64,000 nucleotides of DNA from Lanius collurio (lineage: Eukaryota; Chordata; Aves; Passeriformes; Laniidae), in NCBI GenBank assembly GCA_020086605.1, contig JACBWW010000017.1:12909719-12973718 (forward strand), given 5' to 3'. Shown here piece after piece: positions 52,901 through 64,000 of this stretch (position 1 is the stretch's first letter; the number at the start of each line of letters is the position of its first letter). The notes under the pieces are model-generated. The model ran no database searches. It was not told the DNA's origin and worked only from the letters and a program-made list of their open reading frames with translations. The position numbers and the translations under genes were made by a program.

Positions 52901-55900
52901 CACAACACAATCAGTGTACCCATTCTCTGCCAAAATTCATTATTTGCAACTTGCCTTGCTTCCCTCTGCACATGGCATTAGCACACACAAAAACAGTTTC
53001 ATAATTCCATCCTCTCTCTCAACCTGAGTGTCTCACTGTTCTTTGGATGGTTCCAATTGCTGATGACACAATTCTGAAATAATGATTCAAGAACATGTTT
53101 GTGAATGTACGTGGGGAGACACTGAGGACAGGGAGAAGGTTGTTCTCAATATGCATTCATCTGCCTTGAAGCCAGTATCAGTCAGTTGGCTGACATGCTG
53201 TGCTCCCCTGTCTTTCCTGAGATACAGATCCTTGTAAATGCCCAAAGGATAAGGAAGTAAACAGATGTGCATACTCCACCTCCCCCCGCTCCAAGCTCTT
53301 TAAGAGGGGGAAGCAAATGTCAAAGTTGTTTTTTTAAATGATTTAAAACTTTTCCCATGACAAGCTCTAAGCAAGTCTGCAGAGAGATCACAGATGAAAG
53401 CTCTGCTGGAACTAATTGTGCCAGTTTTTGTATCACACTGTGAAGCCTGGTAGGAAGGACTGCTTTTTAAGTCCCAAATCTGCTTGCCTCTGGAGAACAA
53501 GACACTCAAGCAAAGAATTAAACCAGTTTCTTTCCCGTTTATGGTTTAGCAGCAATTTTAATTTTCTTTTCATGCTGCTCACACTTCTGTTTTCATTCTG
53601 CTCCTCCAAATAATTTTTAAGGCACTGAAAATCTTGACCAATTTTAAGCTTCTTTTATTTATGACACTCCTTTTTCTCTTCTCCAGTCTTCAGACAGGAA
53701 AGCTACCCATGACTGTAACTGGATAATATTCGAGGACAAAGACATGAAGAGATCAAATCCAATAAATAAAAGTACCCACCTAAATGCAAGGCAGGGATTT
53801 CTGTTCTTGGCCCCAGATGGGTATAAAGCCCAGAACTAAGCAAAAAAGCCTACATACATAGTCAAGCCTAGGAAGAACAAGTTGTCTCAGGAGAGAACAC
53901 AAGCAAAAAGCTAAGTAGGAATAACCTACAGAAAACGTGCTAAAACACTCTGAATACCTACAAGAGCCTAACAGTAAGTAGAGTTATGCAGGAAGTTCTG
54001 TTTCTCTGATTTCTGTGTGCACAGAATCCATCTGATCTTGAACACACTGATTTGTCACATGTGCCCAGGCCATGCTCATCACTGACACTGGAGATCTGAT
54101 ATGTTTCAGCTGGTCCTGTGAGGACCAGTTTATGCTTTTCATTTCAAGACAGCTTCCTGCTGACTTACCTGTCGACAAGCAAACAAGACAGGGCCTGTGG
54201 CTAATCCAAGCTTGAGATCTGCTGCTGTTGGTTTCCCCAGATGGTCGGCACATGATGTAAAATCCAGCACATCATCTATCAGCTGGAAAAAAATGAACAT
54301 ACAGATTGTTTAAAATGTCTTTTTAAAAAATTATAGCTAAATATAGAATAATCCTTGTTAAATACAAGATTTGTAGGAAGGATTAATACAGCCCGCTTTG
54401 ATTTCTAAGGCATTTTGGAGAAGTTTAGATTTGGGATTTCATTTAGTTCAACAAAAACACTACCTGAAAAGCTATGCCAACATTTTTTCCATACTGGTAT
54501 GCAATCTCATGAACTTTGGGATCAGGGCAGCCTAGAATAGAAACCTGAAAAGACAAAAAACCCAAGTAAATAGAAGGCTTAGGTTAGCATCCATTTTTAG
54601 CCCCTGACCATAGGTGTGACACAGCCAGCAGAGGCAGGAGAGATCTGGGAAAGGCAAAAAAAAGCTGACTCAGGCATATTCTGGCTTATCTTTGTTCATG
54701 AAGACACACAACTAGCCAAGATTACCAGAAAACAAGGCTCAACAGCAGTGCAGTATTAAAACTACATTCACATCTACAAAGAGATTAGCTTCGTTACATA
54801 TTTATTAGGCTTAGATATTATAACGCAAGGACAAAGAGAGAAGAAATGTGGATGCACTTCACATGCAGTATGGTAGTCATATGCAGTCCAGTGATGGGTT
54901 AATTAAGCTAATTACATACATAAATCAGCCAGGGGATAATTGGAGGTCAGACAACAGATAATGGACATTACATGTCTCATAAAAGATCACAAAACTGGAT
55001 GTGTTGAACCCAGTACAAGAGGGGCAGTTGAGATAAGAAAGATTATTTTTAAGGTGATGTTAACTGTATCTGACTTGCTCAGGAAGATGAGTTGATTAGC
55101 TTGCAGGCAAAGGTACTGAGGGACAACTAGTGGCAAAGAAAAGACAGCAAATGGAGAATCAAGGTGACAAAGGTATCACTAAACTGAGACAAACAAAACA
55201 TTTTACTTGAATGTACAATCAACTACTTGAAAGACTGAAATTTTGCTGAAAAAACTCCATAAAACTAAAATACAGGACAATTAATTAGTGTTTGAGAATT
55301 AATATCTTGCCTTAAAGTAAGGCCATTTATGCTTTTGCATTTATGTACTGATTATACATTTTGCAAAATGAGGCTGGTTAAATTTAAATACTCAGATTTA
55401 TTTCAACCTTCAATAAACCAATTAGCAATAGGGGACAAAAATCCACCTAGGTTTATTGCAGGCATTCCAAATCTGCTGTGACTAACACAAAAAGTGAAGA
55501 TACATTTTACTTAAGACTAAAAATATATGCTAGGAAAACCACACAATAGAAAAATACATATGCGTGTGTGTGTGTGTATATCTATACATATATATCTCTA
55601 AATTCCTCTCTAAGACTATGTAAAGTAGGATCATAAAAAAACCCTCCAATCCCAAAACCAAGCGCAAATTAAAAGTGAGTCCAGTAGTAGCATTGAAGGT
55701 GAACATGAAGATGGACATAAGAAACAACATCATATCCCAATAAATGTGATGCAACTTCCACAAAATGAGACATTATTTCATGCATCAGTGCACTTCACAT
55801 CTGAGCATCAGAACACTTCCCAGTCATAACCTGCACCTGTGGATAACTAAACCCCAGAAGAATCTGGATGACTGAGGAATTAACAGCATCATACATTCCC

Positions 55901-58900
55901 CATTTTTATTTAAGAGGACAGTACAGAAGGAAAATAATGCTATCTCTGATAACCATATAAAATCCTGAGGGCTATTAAACAGCATGAACTGCAAATACGA
56001 GATATTTAAATAGATGTTGCTAGGGACTATCAAAGTATAACATTTTCCCCTTTTATCCTCCTTTTGATGCTCCTCTCTTAAACAGCAGTATCTGCCTGAA
56101 GACCTAACATCCACTGCTGTACGATGCAAACTTTTCATTGCTTCTGTAATATAAATCACATAATATCAGCACAGCACAGGTACTGCACCTACCCTGTTTC
56201 AATGAAATCCTTACCTACTGCCACATTTCATTCCATATGGTGGATTAAAATATGGAATTCAGTGACAAAACCCTGGTTAATGGCAAAAGGTCAGAGTGGC
56301 AGAGCTGGCAGAGGGTGAGAGGAAGTGCCAGAAAAACAGCTTCCTCATTCAATCTGAAATGTCATTTGTTGTTCATAGACAAATAAAAGACAAAAAAGAA
56401 TTTAAAATGCAGGAGATTTGATTTGCCAGTCATCCTCAAGTGAGTAACCTTCTGACCATGACCACATCATAAACCTGCCATGACTGGGTTGTATCTACCA
56501 GGCAGTTCCTCCAGGACGTAATTTCCCCAAACTGCTCTTGTGGATTGTTGCCCCCAGCTGGACACTGGCTGGGCTGCAGCCAGGGACCTATCACTCCCAC
56601 ATGGAGTTTAACTGGAACTGTACTGGGATAACATCCTGGGATAACGGCAAATACAAATCAGGATAACAAAGTCAATACAATGACGTGTTTAAATGATAAA
56701 GCTCCCCCTTTGAAAACATCCTACAGTTCCCCAAACAGGTATGACTGGTCAAAGACAAATTCAATCTTGCAAGAATTCAAGCCTGCCCTCCACTAAATGA
56801 TGATGAAAAATCCTTCCTAACACCAAGTGGAACAAATTCTTTAGAAAGGTTCCTTGAATTCAACAAAGCAAGACAATCTCTTGGTTTTATTTCAAACACA
56901 CCTTTTGCAATAAAAAGTTGTTTCTTTTATATGAGAGACTATAAACCAATTTTGCCTTTTTAATGAATTTCACATCCATAAAATACATCATCAGCTCTGA
57001 GTAGATACCTTCTGCTCTGATATTTAACATGTGACAGTATGGCAGCTGGAGTTGAAAGCACTTGCACATCTCTACCAGTGCTCTGTAGGTCAGAGAAGAA
57101 AACCTGCTGCTGGGCCAGAACATGCTTAAATACAAGTGATATTTGTTCTTGCACTCCTAGATTTGTGGACTCCATGGAAAGGAACAGGGTCTAAAACCTT
57201 CCCCCTTTCCAGTCTTTCTCCTGTCCAGAAGCAGTCAGCTTCCTGCCTTCTCATTCCTGGCTCATCCACCACCGTTCTTCTAGACAAGAGCAGTGCTCCT
57301 CTTTCCAGGAGAATCACTGATTAGTTTAGGTTGGAAGGTAAACTCTGAAAGTCATCTCTGCTCCAAGGAGCATTTCCTTCACAGTTAGATCAGGTTTCTC
57401 AGAGCTATGTCCAGTTGGTTTCTGAGCATCTCCAAGGATGAAAAATCCCACTCTGTCTGAGCTTGTGCCCTGTGGTCTCACAGCCACTGTTCTGGCTGTG
57501 CTGCTGTGCTGCAGCACCCTCCTCATGTTTGTCCCTCACTGCTGCAGGGAATGCTGCTGACTTCCTCCGGGCTCCTCAAACCCTCCTGGGAACTACTCTT
57601 GACAGGCACAAGCTTCCTTCTAATACAGAACCAAGAATTTCTATTGCACCTTTACACTTACCTCAAAGCAAGCATAATTTAATCCCTCCTCTGAAAGTAT
57701 ACTGTGCAAAATATAAACAGCTTTACGAGGCTCTGGAACTCACATTACAGCAGGGTTTAAAAAAGACAGAAAACCTGCTCAAGTTATTTTGCTATCTCCA
57801 GCTGGCCTGATGACTAAACAGGAATTCCACTTCAGCTTTACTGTTTCTGAATTCTTGAACTGAAGTCACCCCATGTTTCTCTGAAAAATGCCTTGCAGTA
57901 ACTAAGGCTTCAATAACTCTGGGACATCTGCCACTTTTTCCTTTTACAACACACTTCAATTGAAACTTTGGTAACACTCCCCCATGCAGAACTATTGTAG
58001 AAATTAAACAGAGACTGGAATGGCTCTTAACATCTTGAACAGACGGTTCTGCCCCCAAGTCCTAACTTAAAGGATTTTGATTTAAATGCAGTAATGCTTT
58101 GTTGGTACAGAATCTATTACAGTGTATGTCTTGTTTAGAAATTTTTCCAGAAATACTTTACTCTTCCATCTCTAAAGCATAGCACCGTGGAATTCTAAAG
58201 AGCCACCTGGACCTGTCTGACATCATCTTTCTAGTTAATACTTAAATTTTATTTAACCACAGCAACAAATCAGTTTTTTTCCTATCATGAATAGGGACTG
58301 AACTGCTTTAAAAACCCACAATCTCTCCTCTTACTTTTGTCCCCGAAAACAAGATATGAATACTCTTGATTCCTTAACTGAATTTCCTTTCAAGCTAGAA
58401 CTGATGACCCTGCTGTGACATTATGAAGCTGCTTTATTCCTTACCTGTCTGCTCAATGCTGAAGGACGCTGTTTAAGATGGACTTGGGGCCGAGGGGGCA
58501 GCTGAACCGCTCAGAAGCGGCTCGGGGGGTCTCAGCAGGGCTCGGAAGGAGTGCGCCGGGAGCGCTGTGCTGTTTTTTTGGCTCCTGTTGTGTGCCAGCT
58601 AGCTGGAAAAAGGTTCTTTTGGTTTTATTAATGTTCTTTTTTCCCTTCCCCTTGCCTCACTGCCTCCCTTCCCTTCTTGCCTGCCTGGGGAGCCTGCGGG
58701 GGTGGCCTCGGTGGGCCCGCGGGGTGGCCCCAGCAGGTCCGAGCCTGGGTGTCTGTTCCCTTCCGGGAATTTGTTCTACTTTGAGGGTTTTTTTCCCCTG
58801 TTCTACCCTGTTTTGTTTGGTGTTAATGAACAGTTTCTTTTGTCCACTTTTCACTTGCTGTGACCCACCTGTCTTATTGGTGGAGGAAAAGGGGAGGCCC

Positions 58901-61900
58901 TTTCCCCTTCGGAGGAGACACTCATTCCAGAGCGTTTCCTCCTGAAGATTCGTCTCCAAAACTGAGACACCTGCCTATCATTTCTGCTACAGACAACACA
59001 ACTCCCTTCCGATTCCATTTCCTCAGTAGTCAAAGCCATCTAAACAAAAAAGATCTCAACAACCACACACACAAAAATACCTCCCAAATCCCAAACAAAC
59101 TAACAAAAAAATCCCTTTTAACTGTTATCAATAGAGGTCTCCTAATCCATGCAGAAAAAAACTGAGGGAAACATACATATTCAACCCATTAGTACTGGGT
59201 GCAGCAAGTAAGGATTTGCCATGAAGACAGACCTTCTCTCTCAGTTTTCCTTTCTAACACAAATTTTACAGCATATAAAATTCCAGCAGTTCAGCAATAG
59301 AACAACTCAGACCAGCCACTAGAAAAAAAGCAGCCAAGCATCCCCTTCACCAGCATCACAGCCTCAATCCTGAGGAAAGTGCTTAAATCCTTAACTCTTG
59401 CAAGTCACAAAAAGGAAAAAATTAATACATTTGTAAGGAAAATCCACCTAGTGAGAAGGTGATTTCTTCTATCTGCAAAGATTCTTTTAGGCAAACTGTC
59501 AAAATGAACATAAAATATAAAAATTATGTGATGCTCTTTACTAGTCCAAGTGCCTACTGATACAAAAGAACACATGCAAAAGAAAATTGTCAGGGTCGTA
59601 CTGCCATTAATATGAGCAATCCAGAAGACCTGATTTCTTTCCTCCAACTAAAATGAAAGATATTTTCCCTCCCCCAAAACCTACGTGTCTTATTATATGT
59701 GATCCTTCTGATATAAGCAATTTTCAACTGCTGTTGCACAAATATACCAGTTCTCTGAGAACAAAGGAAGATGATTAACACTAGCACAGATTTTTAGTCT
59801 AATTCTCTTAGAACTCCCTCTTGCTACAGAATCCATCAGCTATACTGCCTTTCACTAAAAAGAATAACCAAAACTCTCTTCTGGGGAGATTTTGGGTAGA
59901 AAACTCTTTTTTTGAGATTATTACCCACCTCTATTTTCTGCACTAAAACTGAACATCTATTTTTAAGTAAGAATATCATCTTGAATTGGATCTTTTTGTA
60001 ATCAAGTAACAGAAGCGAGTGACAAGGTTGGATAAAGCAACTGATAATCAAAACCCCCAGACAAATCAAGAAGTGTATACATGCTTCTCGTTTTTTACAA
60101 TGTGATGTAGAGATACCAGGAAAATGCTTTCACCTGGGAAGTGGTCACAGCACTAAACCTGACACAGTTCAGGAAGTGTTTGGACGATGCTCTAAGGCAC
60201 ATGGTCTGACTCTTGGGGTGTCCTGTGCAGGGCCAAAAGTTGGACTTGATGATCCTGATGGGCCCTTCCAACTCGGCATACTCTCTGATTCTGTGAGTTA
60301 ACTGTTTCCTCCCACTGTTACCATTTAAGGTCTCCCTCAACATTAATGAGTAGGGCCAGATATCAAAGATGATTTGAAATCAAATTATAGGCTCAAGAAT
60401 TATCAACTGAGATTAAAACCACTGTCTCAAAGTTGCAGAATATCATAAATTAAAGACTATTACTCTTTTGATTATTTGAACCTTATTTTGATTCAAGTAA
60501 GAATAACAATAAATCTATGTACAAATAAAAAACACAAAGAAAAAGTGAAAACCAACATTGGAGGCTACACAGCTGAACTGTGATAAAATTCACAATGTCA
60601 AACCCATTCACATTCTGGCAGAATACCATTTCAAGGGTTTGCTTTGGAGGGTCTCCAGAGCAAACAGCAATACTAGGAGTTCAGCTGTGAAGCCTACAGT
60701 ATGGTCTGCTAACTTCAGAAGAGACAGACGTACATACTGCTTTACAGCTGTTTGCTATCAGACTCGCCGTCTTCTTAAAAGTCTTCTCGAGGTAGTGAGC
60801 AAATCTCTCATTCTCATTTTCCTTGGAACCCAGCTGGAGGAATTCACCTAAAAAGTTGCACAGATGAGAGGTTTTATTTGTGAGTTTACTGCTTAGGCAA
60901 GTAAATTAGATAATAAAAATAGGAAAAGACCTTACCACGCACCAGATCTTCAATCACCTGAGTTAGAACAGAGATGATAGTAGTATTTCCAATTCGTGCT
61001 AAAGCTACAGAAGCAGCTGAGAGGATGAAGTCACCAGCTAGAACAGCCTAAGAACAACAACAAAAAGTTGATCCCTTAAGTCTTTTCCTGTGTTACTACA
61101 GACAGTACAATTTCCTTTATTTGTCAGATCTACTCACATCACGTAACTGTCCTACATAAAGCACAAATATCTCATTTTAAGAGACAAAAACCACATAACC
61201 AGATATTGAAATCTGAGTTAGTTTTGAATCCCTATCTTATAGCACTGTTTATATTTTTCTGTATAAGCACTGTCCTCCCTGTATGCAGTACCTGAACATG
61301 TGTTAGTCTACAAAGTTTTTTTTTACATTATTTCTCTATTTGACCATTCTACTGTGGCTGTTACACCATGTGAACTCTGAATTGCCCTAAGTTCCTTCCT
61401 TGCATTTTCTGGTGAAGACCTTTCTTGTAATGCTCTGTGAAGAAACACCACTTTCAAAAAAAATTCTCACTGATCAGTGCTCAGGATGAGGTGCAAGTTG
61501 AAAGTATTTCAACAGTGCTGCAGAGAATGGCACAGGGCATGTAAAATCAGTAATAATCACAGAATGGGTGAGGTTGGAAGGGGCTACAGTGGTCATCTGG
61601 TCCAACTTCCCTGCTCAAGCAGGGTCATCCTAGAGCACATGGCACAGGATTGTGTCCAGGTAGTTCTTGAATTTCTCCAGTGAGGGAGACTCCCAAGCCT
61701 CTCTGGGCAATCTGTTTGTATTCAGGTGGAACTTCGTGTCCATCAGTTTCTGTTCACAGCCTCCTGTCCTATTACTTGAAACCAGTGAAAAGAGCCTGGA
61801 TCCATCTTCTTAACACTGTTTTCAGATACTTACGATGAGGGCCCCTCTCAGTTGTCTCTTCTCAAGGCTGAACAGGCCTAACACTTACACACTTTAATCA

Positions 61901-62229
61901 TTCATTATCTAATGCTTCCAACAGTTCAGGAAAGGAAAGCACATTTGTCTCACCCACACGCTGTGCACACCTCTTCATATGTTTTCTGACATATCCCAAG
62001 ACCTAGGGATAGTAATGTTACAAACCTCTAGGTATTTGTGCTCTTCTGAAGCTCAAAAGCAGGTCTTAAACTTATTAGCAAACTCACTTTCCTCTCTCCC
62101 CAGATTTGATTGAGTGTCCTTTTTCCTCTGCGAGAATTTGCATCATCAATAACATCATCGTGAACTAGACTGGCTGTATGGATCATCTCAGCAATTATGG
62201 CCACAGAGCGCTGGCTTGCTTGCACCTCC
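49808..62229 (-). CDS. PDSS1: PDSS1 (decaprenyl diphosphate synthase subunit 1), spliced coding region, last 7 exons
   Basis: PDSS1 is the catalytic subunit of the mitochondrial polyprenyl diphosphate synthase (with PDSS2) that elongates allylic diphosphates with isopentenyl diphosphate to make the side chain of ubiquinone. Seven minus-strand exons (62229-62088, 61047-60936, 60847-60738, 54544-54464, 54282-54169, 50753-50673, 49948-49808) join in one frame of about 259 residues plus TGA, corresponding to the C-terminal three fifths of the roughly 415-residue mammalian protein. Both Asp-rich motifs that bind Mg2+ and diphosphate are intact: DDVID at 62159-62145 and DDVLD at 54276-54262. The mitochondrial targeting peptide and the first substrate-binding segment are encoded beyond 64000. 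PDSS2 is excluded because it lacks well-formed Asp motifs. Confidence 0.97.
49949..50672 (-). other. PDSS1: PDSS1 intron, 724 bp
   Basis: GT-AG intron on the minus strand (gtaag donor at 50672). An A run lies at 50484-50493. A short CAG-type repeat (GCAGCAGCAACAGCAGCAA, about 50634-50652) lies about 20 bases from the exon. Confidence 0.8.
50673..50753 (-). CDS. PDSS1: PDSS1 penultimate exon
   Basis: An 81-nt, phase 0-0 exon encoding [15 protein letters not shown] then [12 protein letters not shown]. It matches the mammalian segment ending MMRRFSLPGDVDRARQYVLQ in its second half. It is helical, with charged residues near the C-terminal part of the isoprenoid synthase fold. The frame-neutral length means skipping would not shift the frame. 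Confidence 0.95.
50754..54168 (-). other. PDSS1: PDSS1 intron, 3.4 kb
   Basis: AT-rich intron, minus-strand donor gtaagt at 54168-54163. I recognise no exon or mobile element. Weakly T-rich tract at 52120-52128. Confidence 0.75.
54169..54282 (-). CDS. PDSS1: PDSS1 exon with second Asp-rich motif
   Basis: A 114-nt exon of 38 codons, phase 0-0, encoding [18 protein letters not shown], then [20 protein letters not shown]. It carries the second Asp-rich motif (DDVLD) and the [16 protein letters not shown] block that is highly conserved in trans-prenyltransferases. The Asp residues coordinate Mg2+ bound to isopentenyl diphosphate. Signals on the minus strand are ttttccag and gtaagt. Confidence 0.97.
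54283..54463 (-). other. PDSS1: PDSS1 intron, 181 bp
   Basis: Short intron between two phase-0 exons. Minus-strand donor is gtagtg, weaker than the other PDSS1 donors. T-rich acceptor. Nothing else seen. Confidence 0.85.
54464..54544 (-). CDS. PDSS1: PDSS1 exon ([10 protein letters not shown])
   Basis: An 81-nt, phase 0-0 exon encoding [16 protein letters not shown] then [11 protein letters not shown]. It supplies the [11 protein letters not shown] helix that leads directly into the second Asp motif in the next exon. It matches mammals closely (human VSVLGCPDPVVHEIAY). Minus-strand acceptor cttttcag. Confidence 0.96.
55561..55602. repeat. Short (TG)n / TA-rich microsatellite
   Basis: About eight TG units, imperfect at the start, followed by tatatctatacatatatatc. 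In a PDSS1 intron; short but possibly length-variable. Confidence 0.7.
57320..57460 (-). mobile_element. Degraded CR1 3'-end fragment
   Basis: The plus strand resembles the reverse complement of a CR1 3' region: GGTTGGAAGGTAAACTCTG, then GTCATCTCTGCTCCAAG, GATCAGGTTTCTCAGAGC, and a TCTCCAAGGATG block. Identity is clearly decayed and limits are approximate. It is sense on the minus strand, the same orientation as PDSS1. Confidence 0.65.
58440..58975 (+). mobile_element. Probable solo LTR of an avian endogenous retrovirus
   Basis: A block of about 530 bases is much richer in GC and CpG than the flanking intron (for example 58480-58560 and 58680-58750), followed by a T-rich U3/R-like stretch, a TTAATGAACAGTTTCTTT segment where a decayed polyadenylation signal could lie, and a TGACCCACCTGTCTTATTGG block ending near GTCTCCAAAACTGAGACA. 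This resembles LTRs I recall from bird genomes, perhaps ERVL-like. No gag, pol or env sequence adjoins it. I could not define clean TG...CA ends or a target duplication, so the class and boundaries are uncertain. Confidence 0.5.
60133..60297 (+). mobile_element. CR1 LINE 3'-end fragment, plus orientation
   Basis: Typical CR1 3' sequence in sense orientation: GAAGTGGTCACAGCACTAAA, a TTTGGACGATGCTCTAAGGC block, GACTCTTGGGGTGTCCTGTG, TTGGACTTGATGATCCTGAT and GGGCCCTTCCAACTC, ending with the tail-like TGATTCTGTGAG. Only the last 165 bases or so remain. It is antisense to PDSS1. Confidence 0.9.
60738..60847 (-). CDS. PDSS1: PDSS1 exon ([16 protein letters not shown])
   Basis: A 110-nt exon that starts by completing a split Gly codon and encodes [19 protein letters not shown] then [17 protein letters not shown], ending in phase 0. 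It corresponds to the conserved GEFLQL...K..SLI helices that line the substrate pocket in polyprenyl synthases. Minus-strand signals are ttttttag and gtatgt. Confidence 0.96.
60848..60935 (-). other. PDSS1: PDSS1 intron, 88 bp
   Basis: Very short phase-1 intron, minus-strand donor gtaag, T-rich acceptor. Its exons would be spliced by intron definition. Confidence 0.9.
60936..61047 (-). CDS. PDSS1: PDSS1 exon ([12 protein letters not shown])
   Basis: A 112-nt exon from phase 0 to a split Gly codon, encoding [19 protein letters not shown] then [18 protein letters not shown]. The GD-F/L-LSAA helix is conserved in trans-prenyltransferases and follows the first Asp motif. It is near-identical to mammals. 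Minus-strand signals are gttcttag and gtaag. Confidence 0.97.
61048..62087 (-). other. PDSS1: PDSS1 intron, 1.0 kb
   Basis: Contains a minus-sense CR1 fragment (61552-61885). Nothing else recognised. Confidence 0.85.
61552..61885 (-). mobile_element. CR1 LINE 3'-end fragment, minus orientation
   Basis: The plus strand is the reverse complement of a CR1 3' end: AATCACAGAATGGGTGAGGT (tail), TTGGAAGGGGCTACAGTGG, TCATCTGGTCCAACTTCC, CTGCTCAAGCAGGGTCATCC, TTGAATTTCTCCAGTGAGG, then CTTCTCAAGGCTGAACAGGC. It is 5'-truncated as is usual. Sense orientation is that of PDSS1. Confidence 0.93.
62088..62229 (-). CDS. PDSS1: PDSS1 exon with first Asp-rich motif
   Basis: A 142-nt exon whose first base completes a codon begun upstream, then encodes [37 protein letters not shown] and [10 protein letters not shown], ending in phase 0. 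HDDVIDD is the first Asp-rich motif (FARM) that binds the allylic diphosphate through Mg2+, and the RRG after it is the usual companion. Minus-strand signals are attttag and gtgag. Confidence 0.97.
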
Positions 62230-64000
62230 CTAAAATAAAAAACAAGAACTGTCAAATAATTAAATCAATTATATACACTGCAATACACTAAAAAATTTCT
62301 ATTAAAAACCAAACAAAAAATGTTTCTCTGAAAACAGGTGTCATAGCTGGTCTGACTCCCTTCTTTCAAACCTGGAATTAGGAAGACAAGAGAAAATAAG
62401 ATCACATTAGTACAGTAAGTGGAGAGGGGTGTGTCCATCCTTATTAGGCCTGTTTCTGCACTAAAACAGTGAAACTCCTGCATTAGTGACTTTAATCCCT
62501 CTAAATCCAGACTGCAGTAAACAGCACAGCATCAAGGATGCTTGGCTCCAAGACTGAAATCTGGAAAACAGCAGAGAAGGAATGCCAGGTAGCTTTGTAG
62601 ATGAGTTTTAAGTTTTCCTTATTTCTGTGTTGCTCTACCTATAACTGTGGCAATCACAAACTCTCAAAAGCTGGATAACTCTATTAACCAGCAAGCTGGA
62701 GAGATCAGAAGACACAGAAATCTGTGTTCTACATATGAAAGACATTAACTTATATATCCTATCATTTATGTTATCTGTTTACAACAGGTTTTAACCTCAG
62801 AGGTTCTTCAGAAGCCTGAGGAATTAACTAGAATTATACTGCAGCCACCTCAGGACTGTAAACAGCAACTACCTAACACTTATTGGAACTCAGCCTTTGA
62901 GAAGAGCTAACATTCATGATTCAACTCTCAGTAGTTCACACCTACTTTTATTTTTTTAAGTTAGGTGAAAAGAAGGTAATGGAAGAACATTGAAGCAATT
63001 ATCTAGAGAACAAGACTGGCAAAAAGCACATAAAAGAGCCAAGCTAGTTCACACCATCTCCCTTAGTATCCAGCTGCCACTGTCTTCTTCCAGTATCCAT
63101 CTTTTTCTGTTTTGAACACGGGTTACATGCAGGATCCCAGGAATGGCTATCCCAGTCAGCCTTGCCTCACAGGTATAACAAGATCACATTTAAAAACCCA
63201 CACACTCACAAACCAAGAACACAAAAAAAACCAAAACCCACAACCAAAGAAAAAAAACTACTTCTGATATATTGAAACTGTACTTCTAGTATACAGACAA
63301 TAGAGAAAATCACACTATTCTCCAGCAGAAAAAAACTGAAAGAATTTCAACTCAGCTGAAAGGAATTTAAAGCCTTCCTGCACTGCCTATGTCCATTAAA
63401 TTGTAGTGATTAATCACAAAATGAAAGAACATCTTGCGGTCTGCTGACATAACACTGCGTTCTGACACCTACCTCTATACACAATTCTGCACTGCTGTCA
63501 GTGGGAGTTCTACATCCTGAACAATAGCAGGATGAATGGGTACCTCACAGGCTGTGAAAATATGGATATTATACAACAGAAAATAAAAGCTGGAAACCTC
63601 CACGGTTGTTTGAAGGAAAGTCTTAATGAGGACTAGTGATTCAATCCAGTGCTAGTTCAGTGTAAATAGTTTTCCAAAATAAACAACTCTTACTAAGCAG
63701 GCCAAAACTTACCTTCAAAAAACTGTAAAGGTCTCCAGCCTCTTTCATGCACTGTTCTCCTTTTGGGGTTTCCCTTTCTCATTAATTATGTCAGCAGACT
63801 GGACTTCCTGCTGGAAAGCAGCAGTAAATGGCAACACTCACTGACACACTGAAATATTTCAGTAGTATGAAGACAGCACAAAACCAGTTATTTCAAAAGC
63901 AGGTTCTGAAAAATTCTTCATTATAGCGTATTTCATCTCTGACAATGACTAAAAATGGTATAGGAATGCTCATGGTTCATGTGTCTGGTTTCCAGAATGT
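62230..64000 (-). other. PDSS1: PDSS1 intron (partial)
   Basis: Intronic sequence to the right edge. I looked for the preceding exon (the GKAFRP region of prenyl synthases) and did not find it on the minus strand, so it lies beyond 64000. A-rich low-complexity sequence near 63185-63260. No repeat family recognised. Confidence 0.75.

Larger units (their letters stand above)
54545..60737 (-). other. PDSS1: PDSS1 intron, 6.2 kb, repeat-bearing
   Basis: This intron holds an antisense CR1 fragment (57320-57460), a GC-rich probable LTR (about 58440-58975), a plus-strand CR1 3' end (60133-60297) and a short (TG)n tract at 55561-55578 followed by TA-rich sequence. No exon was recognised. Confidence 0.8.

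Noticed and set aside
58478..58945. 155-codon plus-strand frame in the GC-rich block
   Set aside because: GC-rich sequence lacks stops by composition; it lies within a probable LTR and shows no protein family.

Overview
The window is vertebrate nuclear DNA, almost certainly from a bird. It is AT-rich and intron-dominated, its only clear dispersed repeats are CR1-type LINE fragments (the characteristic avian retroposon), and every coding segment is a short exon flanked by GT-AG splice signals. One ambiguous base (position 11064) marks it as draft assembly. The species cannot be named from the sequence.

Two protein-coding genes are present, tail to tail. ABI1 (Abl interactor 1, a WAVE-complex subunit) runs on the + strand. 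Its first two coding exons lie to the left of the window. Positions 1-20254 are one long intron, followed by ten coding exons from 20255 to the stop codon at 47821-47823, which encode about 411 residues ending in the SH3 domain. PDSS1 (decaprenyl diphosphate synthase subunit 1, ubiquinone side-chain synthesis) runs on the - strand. Its last seven coding exons lie between 62229 and 49808, about 259 residues including both Asp-rich catalytic motifs. Its 5' exons lie beyond position 64000. All exon boundaries were set by reading frame, GT-AG signals and remembered mammalian protein sequence, and the phases of all consecutive exons agree.

Layout: 1-20254 ABI1 intron with CR1 pieces at about 2950-3835 and 14425-14900 and a G-quadruplex motif near 15577; 20255-47823 ABI1 exons and introns, including a 15-nt microexon at 30041-30055; 47824-49807 the shared 3' region between the two stop codons; 49808-62229 PDSS1 exons and introns, with three more CR1 pieces and a GC-rich probable LTR near 58440-58975; 62230-64000 PDSS1 intron. 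The two genes act in unrelated processes (actin remodelling and mitochondrial CoQ synthesis); what links them is their convergent 3' ends.

I found no RNA genes, CRISPR arrays or operons, and no undescribed multi-gene system. The observations most worth a second look are the microexon with its upstream UGC motif, the run of phase-1 symmetric ABI1 exons, the CpG-dense last PDSS1 exon, inverted CR1 copies flanking two PDSS1 exons, and the compact convergent 3' junction.
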